Below, one piece after another: positions 55,393 through 64,000 of a stretch of DNA of 64,000 bases (position 1 is its first letter; every line of letters starts with the position of its first letter). The stretch is taken from NCBI GenBank assembly GCA_963989385.1, contig OZ022509.1, positions 51,290,271-51,354,270 on the forward strand. The letters are read 5' to 3'. The translations under genes and the position numbers were made by a program. The notes below the pieces were generated by a model. That model ran no database searches and was not told the DNA's origin. It saw only the letters and a program-made list of their open reading frames with translations. Origin of the DNA: Ctena decussata. Lineage: Eukaryota > Mollusca > Bivalvia > Lucinida > Lucinidae.

Positions 55393-57214
55393 GCTTATCA
55401 GAGTGGAACCATTTTCAGAACAAACTTTCATTCCCCAAAGGCCTGGATGCTAACATCAGCAGCTATTTCAGAAGCCATGTCATTTGCAAGTGTGGCTGAT
55501 GACAGGCTTTGCCAACAATAGCCCAGCAAGCCTTTGGCTCAGATGAGGTAAAGATTTAAGCTGCATCACATGCAGTAGCATTTGTTGTTCCGATTCAGTT
55601 TGTGGTGGAAAAAAACAACACAAAACATGTTTAAACTATGAAGAACAAATTTATTTATCATTTTCACTTTTTTCTCTCAAAAATAATGGTATTCAGATCA
55701 AAACTTCATGGACCAAGTGTTCCTCCATTTCCCTTTTACATTTGAAACACACAATAACAAAGATTTTTTTTTCCCTCTTCTCGTTTTTTTTCATTTCATA
55801 AGAAAAACAATATACTCATTTAAGGGAACCACAAAATGATAAGACACAACTTCACGTTAACTTGCAAAATGTATAACTGACAATCTTTATCAATAAATTA
55901 AATGACCAGCTACAAGCAAAAAGTCCAATTAAGGACTCCGCAAACAGCAAAAGCTCAGATCAGCCTGCACATCCGTGCAGTCTGATCAGAGTCTTTGCGG
56001 TTTGCATGCATCAAGTATGGACCATAAGAAATATCTTCATACAAAAGCAAAGACTGTAGCTCGACTGCTAAGGTTTGAAAACTGGTTTAAGTCCAGACTG
56101 TTAACAACGGCTGTAGTTAGACTGCACAGGTTTGCATTGCAGAATCAGAACAGTTTACTGGTGATATGTCCAAGGACAATCATTCATAGCTCACTAGTTC
56201 CAGTCCTGAAATATGTTAAGCTCTTTTTTTTTATGCAATGCAACTCACATATGCCTTACATAAACCTATCTACAGTTCACCTTGAGCAATACAGTGGTAA
56301 TCCAAGATATCAGTACTATCAATCCTCCCTTTCCTAAATGCATGCCTGCTTGCTGGATAATCCAAGCCCAATTTGAATGCCAGGGAACTGCCATTTTATA
56401 TCTGCAGTTTTTCTTTCTTCCCCTGAACAATACATAATCATTCTTTAGAACTCTGTGCTAATGTGAAAGATCCGTCTTATCACTGTGTGGTTCATATTTT
56501 GTTTGCACAAGTTGTAACTTATAATACATAGTAGAACCTCGATCTAAGACTGAGAGTTTATAATTTTGATTTAGGAGTTTAATACTGCAGTCATTGAAGT
56601 TAAATACTGCAGTTATTGAAACAGACAGATCATGAACTGTAATCTACTCAAAACGATACAATTTGGTGTACCAACCATTCTCTTGCTCAAGATAGAGATT
56701 CTATAATTATCATACAAAGCTCAGGATAATATTGGGCATTAACAATATTTCTGTAATATTTTTTTTTTAATTTCGACATAAAAACATACACCGTGGACTC
56801 TTCATAAGAACTGCCTCAACGAGGCAGTTCTTATAGAAGGCCACAATGTATGGTATCTTTTTGATAATAGGGATTATTTTTAACTTTATCAAAACCCCAT
56901 ATTATCTTGAGCTTTGGACAATGACAAATATTTTGCTATTTTTTTGTTACTTTTTTCAACATGGGGAAACACTTGGTCTGAATGTTATGGTCGTTTCATA
57001 AACTTAGATTTTTTTTTCGCTGCTGGTATTTGGCAAAAAAATGGCAATAAGGGATAATTATTGCAATTGTTCTGACATATACCACAACAGGATTTTCAAC
57101 TATAAATCAGGAACGGATCCTACGCAGAAACACGTCAGAATTAACTTTTCTTGCTTTATCTTTACATTTTAGAATATGGACTAAATTTGTAATAATAAAA
57201 GGCCATTGGCCAAG
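55393..57214. other. Non-coding DNA downstream of the PABPC1-type gene
   Basis: A hairpin cassette lies at about 55935-56008 (CAGATCAGCCTGCACATCC / GTGCAGTCTGATC). A hairpin AAGAACTGCCTC / GAGGCAGTTCTT is at about 56806-56835. A minus-strand AATAAA (TTTATT at about 55651) could be a polyadenylation signal, but nothing ties it to a transcript. The 120-codon plus-strand frame at 55975-56337 overlaps the hairpin cassette and has no family signature. Confidence 0.45.
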
Positions 57215-58270
57215 TGTCACCCGACGTTTGAAATGTGTCACAAACTGCAGCCCTTTATTCAGTTTCAGAGTAACTATATGGCCAAAAACAGAAAATATGT
57301 GTATTACAGAAGCTGGTCAGCAAATAATAACTGAAGCACAATTACTGGGCCTCTATGAAATTATAAAATACTTAAGTTTAGAAAGGGGCATTTATGTGTA
57401 AAACCAAAAAAATATGTGTATAACAGAACCTGGTAAGCAAATAATGATTGAAGCATAAGCAGAGACATATACCCCAATTACTGGGCCTCTATGAGGTAAT
57501 AAAATACTTGAGTTCAGAACTGGGCGTATATGTGTAAAATCAGGCTACTGAAACTTTAGGCCCTTACAGAATGCCCAAAACATAAGGCTGTATACCCAAT
57601 AACAAAATAACAAGGGCCATAATCCTCCTAATATGAATCTGATGAAAAAGAACAATGCATTTATGAAAATTCAGCCGTTCTTGAGTTATCCCTTTACCTT
57701 TAAGTGAATGTCTATTATCTATGAAAGGGGAATAACTCTGTCACTAATAAATTTAGCATATCCTAACAATAATCAGAATACTCAATTTACCAAATGCTAA
57801 TAGCATACCAAATTTCAGCTCTCTCGGTCAAACGGTTCAAAAGTTGGAAAAATACCAAAAACGACAAAGGGCCATAACTTTGTAAAATATAGGACAATTG
57901 AAATTCCAAAATCACATGCACATCTTCAGATCATGATGAAACATTCTGCACAATTTCAAGTCAATCTGATAAAAGATGTGACAGGAGTTGCGGGGACAAG
58001 GTCTGAGTCAGCAAGGGCCATAACTCCATCAAAAATGGCCGAAACAAAAATAAAAAACCACATGCACATCTTCATATCATAAGAATACAATCTGTAAAAT
58101 TTCAAATCAATCCGATGAAAGACGTAGGAGGAGTTGCGGGGACAAGATTTCGGACGGACGGACGGACGGAAGGACGGACGGAAGGACGGAAAGACGGACG
58201 GACGGACGGACTGACACACGGACGGACGAGGGTCATTTCTATAGTCCCCCTCCGCCTACGTCGGGTGACA
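57215..58270. mobile_element. TIR element with internal repeats and (GGAC)n
   Basis: Perfect 13 bp inverted ends TGTCACCCGACGT / ACGTCGGGTGACA, related to those at 52346-53023. It contains an approximate 120-130 bp tandem duplication (about 57294-57540), two units with CACATGCACATCTTCA and AGGAGTTGCGGGGACAAG, and a (GGAC)n tract at about 58150-58225 that creates spurious Arg/Asp/Gly-rich frames. Confidence 0.82.
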
Positions 58271-58778
58271 ATAATCCAAAGAATGAATCATGTCAGTTTT
58301 CAATTTTGCAAGATTATCTTTCAAAATAGTTGGAAGTAGGGACCATGTGAAGTGATGAAATAATTTACACAAATGAGAAATAATCAACTCATTACACCAG
58401 ATGATCGTCTCTTAATATGAAAATTTTACAATTATTTTATGAATGCCATATTTACTGTTAATATTTGGACAAAAATTGTTTTGGCAATTAGCGCAGACCA
58501 GATCTGACTGCTTTAAAAGCATTCTGATCTGATCCACACTGTTTGCCAGCATCTGCTTTACTATAAACAGGAATAGTGAATATTTTACCAAATGTACATA
58601 CTTAAGATTTCACTTCAGGATTATATGGTGTCCAAATATTAATTGGAAATATGATGCCACATAAATTTATCCTCAAATATTTTTTTTCTTAATGTTCTTT
58701 TTTTGATGTTGTTTTTACTACCAAAGACATCTGAATTTTAGATAAAATGCAAGACTAGCATAAAGCTCTGCTGTTGTT
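58271..58778 (-). other. Probable 3' UTR of the PABPC1-type gene
   Basis: This stretch lies directly after the stop codon on the minus strand. A hairpin cassette lies at 58487-58549 (TCTGACTGCTTT / AAAAGCATTCTGATC type). No clear AATAAA was found in it, so the transcript end is not located. Confidence 0.45.
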
Positions 58779-58883
58779 CTATTCTTTCTTGATCTGCTGG
58801 GCCATGGTGGCGTTAGACGCCGCTTGTTGGTGGGCCGATTCCTTGGCCTGGTGAGCCTGGAGTACAGCAACAGCTTCCTCAAC
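58779..58883 (-). CDS. PABPC1: PABPC1-type gene, last coding exon
   Basis: 35 codons from the acceptor CCTTCCAG|GTTGAG to TAG at 58779-58781. It encodes VEEAVAVLQAHQAKESAHQQ and ends NATMAQQIKKE, the end of the MLLE domain helix and C-terminal tail of cytoplasmic poly(A)-binding proteins. It joins in phase 0 to the exon at 60371-60601. Confidence 0.92.
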   Translation of the reverse strand, partial: VEEAVAVLQAHQAKESAHQQAASNATMAQQIKKE

Positions 58884-60370
58884 CTGGAAGGATATACAGA
58901 CCAAAATTATACACAAATAAAAATTATATGCCAACTGGAAAAACATATGAATCACAACTTGTCAAAACCACTAGTGTTGTGGGGGAAGGTTGCAATAAAC
59001 CTGCACAACGCTGTTTGCACTCGCAACTTTTTTTGTGAAGCTCAACGTACACCATATACAAGGTCGTTTTCATCAAATTTCATGGTGTTACAATTTTCGT
59101 GGTATTTCTTGGTCAGTGTGGAACCGTGAAAATTGAAAATCAGCAAATATTTTTTCAAATTTCTGAAAAAGAATCTTCATATTTGGTTTAAATATTTCAT
59201 TTCATGAAAAGAACATGACAACAAGCATATACATTTGTAATCTACAAGTATAAGGATCAGAACGGAAGCAATAATACTTATATAGTTCCTCTCCTTATAT
59301 ATTTGTTCATGTGTCTGTTTGCTTTATTAATTCCACTAGTACTACTTTTCACCTCATACGCGTCATTGACTCACCATCCGCAATATCAATTACAACTAAG
59401 AGACGAATTCAGTTAGGACAAAATTATGCACAAGTCATAACTGATAACACATAATTACACACTTATTGACCCAAAATATCTAAATCAGTCTTGGAAATTT
59501 CTACTCTAAGACTGGCATATCCGGTCAAGCCGGTAAATCTTGATCCATTGAGATTTTTGGTGTTTTTGGAGAGGAAAAATCTTGTTTTCTAAGCTAACAG
59601 ATGGTTGTTTTGGCCAATCATTAGATGATGATGTTTTCACATTTAACGACGCGTCAACCCACTGGGTCATTTGCGTCTAGAAGGTTATGCTTGACTTTTA
59701 AAATACACATTGTACTAGACACAAAATGAGATTTAAAATAAATTGGTATGGAAAAGTATGAAAATGAAATCATTAGACCCATCTAGCATGTGATTAAATG
59801 GGGAGCTACAGGGTACATTTTCATAAATATTTATTGAAACTATCTTTCGTATGTTTCCATGAATTCAGTTGAAGGCAAAGCAGAGCCCTAGATAAAAGGG
59901 AGTATTTGATGATAATTAAGGATAATTTTTCTTGTTTCTCACTGAAACCATATGTAGTGACCCCTCATCTGAACCGTCTCATCGAGATGGTTCAGATGAG
60001 GGGTCCCAACCTATGTTTTTTTTGCAGAATTAACAAAAAATATTATCCCTAATTATCACCAAATACGCCCTCTTATCTAGGGCTCTGGGCAAAGCCTTGC
60101 CTGTCTAAGCATTGTCATGAAACATACCTAAACCAGTAAACTAAATGCAAGTTTATGCTGCTCATGCCCATGAAGCCAGAAACTACTAGTCACAGGCAAG
60201 ACAATTATCAAATTCCTTTTATCTGGAGCTTTGAAAATGTAATTTGTTACTTCTACACTGACAATCAAAGACCTCCAAATGCAGTAAGTAATTGTCTTTA
60301 TACGTATGTATGATCTCTTCATCACAAACACAATCATACAAAATATCCAACCAATTAAGGCGTTATTTAC
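58884..60370 (-). other. Intron of the PABPC1-type gene
   Basis: It lies between the donor at 60370 and the acceptor at 58884. It contains the palindromic MITE at 59881-60087. The remaining sequence is AT-rich without recognised features. Confidence 0.7.
59881..60087. mobile_element. Palindromic MITE in a PABPC1 intron, copy 1
   Basis: CAGAGCCCTAGATAA and TTATCTAGGGCTCTG are terminal inverted repeats, directly flanked by the 7 bp duplication GGCAAAG (59874-59880, 60088-60094). The centre is GACCCCTCATCTGAACCGTC with its complement. Confidence 0.86.
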
Positions 60371-60601
60371 CTTAGCTTTCAGCGATTCCGTAGACTCCAA
60401 CATGTGCAGCAACTCGGAGTTGTCAATTTCCAGCAACATTCCTGTGATTTTGCCGGCGAGGTCTGGGTGCATGCGCTGGATGAGAGGGAAGAGACGCTCT
60501 CCCAACATCTGTTTCTGCTCCTGGGGTGGAGCAGCAGCCAACATAGAGGCAGTCAGAGGGTCCTGGCCTGGTACGACAAGGGCCTGGCTGGCGGGTGCTT
60601 G
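60371..60601 (-). CDS. PABPC1: PABPC1-type gene, MLLE (PABC) domain exon
   Basis: 77 codons, phase 0 at both ends; acceptor TTTTCAG|CAAGCA and donor GCTAAG|GTAAAT. After [20 protein letters not shown] comes [20 protein letters not shown] and [20 protein letters not shown], then [25 protein letters not shown] is the signature that names the MLLE domain, which binds PAM2 peptides of Paip1/2, eRF3 and the deadenylase machinery. Sequence is close to the animal consensus, so the gene is under strong constraint. Confidence 0.96.
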
Positions 60602-61224
60602 CTGAAAACATAAAAGAAATATATAAACTGTCTCTTAATTGATTAGCAGATTACAACTTACACGAGCATTTGAAATGAGCATCATATAAAACAATCCCCG
60701 ACTACAAACACTCATTGCACATATTCTAAATAAGTCCTTACTTTTTGAGAGGTCTGTTAATATTTCCCTGTAGGTATTTTCTTTCACTTTAATCTTTAGT
60801 CATGGAATTACAAATAGTTTGGACAGAAATGCTATCAGATGTTGAAGACAATGGTCTTTGAATGCAAAACTGTGCAGACCCAGATCAGTAAGCTCCCTTA
60901 AAAGCAGTCTGATCAACACCTACTGCATGAAGGTATCACTGTATTTGTGTGACACTCAAAGTTTTTTTACTGTATACACAAATAGCCAAGGCTGAGACAA
61001 GCCTGCACATCTGTGCGCTCTGATCATAGTTTTTGCTGACTGCACACAACTTATAAGGACACTAAGGAATATGTAAGCACATCACAAAGGCTCTATCTAC
61101 ACTTCTTTGACTCACACACTGGTTTGAGTAATGGGTGTGCAGATACATGTAATGCACCAACTTTGCATGTTACAGCTTGTATTATTAGCCTGAAGATCTA
61201 AGTTCCTTTAACTGTTTCACTAAC
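60602..61224 (-). other. Intron of the PABPC1-type gene
   Basis: Two decayed hairpin-core segments lie at about 60870-60925 and 60985-61040 (AGCCTGCACATCTGTGCGCTC). No other feature. Confidence 0.6.
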
Positions 61225-61493
61225 CTGTGCAGGCATTGGCTTCTGGTAAGCATATCCTGGACGTGCCCCTGGCTGGGCCATGCCTGGGGCCTGGGGCTGT
61301 TGTGGGCCTCTGCCTGGCATACCGGCAGCCTGGGGCATTGCCATGCCCGCTCTCGGCTGTGCTGTTGACTGGCCAGTGATGGGTCTTGCATTCATGTTGG
61401 TTGGTCTCACTTGAGCCTGGGCACCTGGGGCAGGGGCTGCTGTAGGTCTGGTCTGTCTCATCTGGCCTGGTTGTGGGATGGCCTGGTAACCAG
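61225..61493 (-). CDS. PABPC1: PABPC1-type gene, proline/glutamine-rich linker exon
   Basis: 269 bp; acceptor CTGACAG|CTGG and donor GCACAG|GTTAGT. It completes a codon begun by the previous exon and ends in phase 0. The product is Pro, Gln, Ala, Met and Arg rich (RPTAAPAPGAQAQVRPTN, MAQPGARPGYAYQKPMPAQ), matching the low-complexity linker between RRM4 and the MLLE domain that promotes PABP self-association on poly(A). Confidence 0.92.
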
Positions 61494-62315
61494 CTGTCAG
61501 TGAAAAACATATCAAAATACAGTATACCACTGGACTGTTACAGGAGTGGACGTTTTACTGATTCCGATACTATTAAATTTCAAGCAGTGAAACCACAGAA
61601 GATGATAAAGATAAGGATGTTTTCACATGAAAACAAGGTACATGGTGCAAAAGGATTTATTCTTATGACATTAACTTGTATTATCAAGAAGTAACTGAGA
61701 ACAGGTAAGCCTCTTTCCTCAAACCTCAGCTGACTCGCTCTGTTTCGTGGTAATTCTGAGATATTTTTCCTGTATCAAAACAAAATGTTGTGACCCCACA
61801 ATAGAACCATCAACCAGAATTTATTGGACATCCCTTTCATTTGTAGCCCTGGACAGTAGGGCACAGAGCTAAATGAAGTACTCTTTATGGCAGTGTACAT
61901 GTATACTCAAGAGCTTTAGAAAGAGTGAATAACTGATAATAAACTGTAACAGAATTTTTCTTTCTGTATTTCTCAGCCAAAGCTGTTGAGATCCCTTATC
62001 TGAGCCGCCTCGCAATGGCTGTTCCTGAAAGGGGTCCCAACATTTGAGCCACAACAACGTGGCAATTTGTCATGTGATATTCAGATCATCCATTCCATCT
62101 ACATAGGGCAATCAGAGGTCTCACTGTTGGCTCTATGGCTTTGGTCACTTCATAGATAGCTAATGTGACAAGCAAAGGCTTGGATCAGACTGCACTTATG
62201 TGCAGTCTGATCAGTTTTCTTTGTTTATCACCAATGCCACATTGTTGGAAATGACATGATGAGGTTCATTTTATTGATTCATCAAGCAAATTTGGTCTCC
62301 AACCAGATGACTTAC
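61494..62315 (-). other. Intron of the PABPC1-type gene
   Basis: It contains a short hairpin at about 62183-62213 (GATCAGACTGCAC / GTGCAGTCTGATC) and, at about 61985-62045, a decayed relative of the intronic MITEs (GATCCCTTATCTGAGCCGCC to AAGGGGTCCCAACAT). Confidence 0.6.
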
Positions 62316-62481
62316 TTCCGCCAGCTGGCTGTGTTGGTCTCATTGTCTGCCATCGTGGGCCTGCTCTCATTGGTGGCATCCCTGTAGGGGCAAAGAAGTT
62401 GCCTCGGGCTGGTCCAGGGTTCATTGTGGGCACAAAATAGCCTGCACCGCCAGACTGGAACACCTGGCCCATCTGCTGGGT
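62316..62481 (-). CDS. PABPC1: PABPC1-type gene, post-RRM4 linker exon
   Basis: 166 bp; acceptor TTTATAG|ACCCAG and donor GCGGAA|GTAAGT. Phase 0 in, phase 1 out. It encodes TQQMGQVFQSGGAGYFVPTM, then NPGPARGNFFAPTGMPPMRA and GPRWQTMRPTQPAGG, the Gly/Pro/Phe-rich start of the linker found in animal PABPC proteins (the AGYFVP and RWQ segments are characteristic). Confidence 0.93.
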
Positions 62482-63345
<864 letters not shown>

Positions 63346-64000
63346 CTAGAATAAATGAAAAGTCATAATCAGAAACTTTTAAATCAGAAAGAGGTAGTCC
63401 TTTTAATTTTGAACAACAAAATTTGTATCTCCGATGTCCAAGCTGTCACCCTGAAAATTCAAAGACTGGAAGGCAAATAGTGTAGATCCAGATAAGGCGG
63501 CTCATTAGGAGCCACCTCATCTGGATCTACGCTGTTTGCAAATTCTGCTGTTATCATATTTGGCACTTAGAGTGTAAAGCTATTCATTAATACAATTACA
63601 CTGCAAGCATCTTTATGTTATAGAGGACTTCAGACTTGGAAATCCACAGCTTGTAAAGGGAAGTTCACAATATTTGAGCTATTTTATACAACCAACTATC
63701 AAGATCCTTTCAAGTGTTCGAACACACTGTATCTTAGAAGCTACAGTAAACTGATTTCTAATACCAAAATAATTCTACTGAATGCTGTGAATATAAAGTG
63801 TATCATTGCCCTACATTGTAAAAAACGGACCCCAATACCTCTTTCAGCTCTGAATCAGGAAACTCGCAAAAGTATATGCCGCCACAGGTTTTGCTGAAAA
63901 TACAAAACCTGTCCTGCTTTTGCTACTAACTCACCGGCAAGACAAATTCTCAGTGTTGCGCTAAAGCACACACTGGAGTTTTGCCCATGCCTGAACTTGA
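63346..64000 (-). other. Intron of the PABPC1-type gene, runs off the window
   Basis: A type A hairpin MITE in reverse orientation lies at about 63440-63580: outer stem CAAATAGTGTAGATCC / GGATCTACGCTGTTTG, inner stem GGCGGCTC / GAGCCACC with mismatches. The rest shows no recognised exon. Confidence 0.6.

Noticed and set aside
55975..56337. 120-codon plus-strand frame downstream of the PABPC1-type gene
   Set aside because: It begins inside a hairpin cassette, has no recognisable domain and no gene-like context.
58115..58339. Arg/Thr/Asp/Gly-rich frame over the (GGAC)n tract
   Set aside because: Simple-sequence translation without a start context or conservation. It is part of a TIR element.
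58271..58778. Polyadenylation signal for the PABPC1-type transcript
   Set aside because: No AATAAA on the minus strand near the stop. More distant candidates lie beyond a transposon and cannot be tied to the transcript by eye.

Overview
This looks like a 64 kb piece of a repeat-rich animal genome, most likely a marine bivalve mollusc. The evidence is intron-containing genes with canonical splice sites, an animal-type cytoplasmic poly(A)-binding protein, tRNA-derived SINEs, many short palindromic transposons, and tandem-array elements of a kind I associate with clam, mussel and oyster DNA. The organism call is inference; no diagnostic species marker is present. There is no CRISPR array, rRNA gene or intact free-standing tRNA gene.

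Layout. Positions 1-2547 hold the 5' part of a LINE on the minus strand (ORF1 with zinc knuckles, leaving the window at base 1). It appears to be inserted in the 3' LTR of a large Ty3/gypsy-type retrotransposon on the minus strand (2548-10652). That element has a 2.2 kb 5' LTR, a primer-binding site, one gag-protease-integrase reading frame and, after a single in-frame TGA, reverse transcriptase-RNase H. Integrase therefore precedes RT, the order of the Gmr1 group rather than ordinary gypsy elements. From 10.7 to 22.8 kb there is mainly non-coding DNA with MITEs, a SINE and a LINE RT fossil. From 23.0 to 29.2 kb lie two exons (minus strand) whose splice phases match and give an acidic, Ser-rich, coiled-coil protein of about 564 residues that I do not recognise. 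From 29.2 to 58.3 kb there is almost no coding sequence: SINEs, palindromic MITEs, two 2.6 kb tandem-array elements in opposite orientation (24.3-27.0 kb, inside the intron of the unknown gene, and 49.3-51.9 kb) and a third array with a 455 bp unit (44.9-48.0 kb). From 58.8 to 63.3 kb the last five coding exons of a PABPC1-type gene (minus strand) encode RRM4, the proline/glutamine-rich linker and the MLLE domain; its 5' half lies beyond 64 kb.

The most unusual signals are: (1) the gag-PR-IN-stop-RT-RH element with CRE-like sites in its LTR; (2) two arrays whose 145 bp monomers each carry closely spaced AGGTCA-type half-sites, including many exact AGGTCACTAGGTCA motifs, the published RevDR2 nuclear-receptor site; (3) a hairpin cassette found inside several unrelated MITE shells, whose stem sequence changes from copy to copy while pairing is kept; (4) two inverted copies of one MITE flanking three PABPC1 exons. 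Everything was read by eye from the sequence; no alignment or database search was run.
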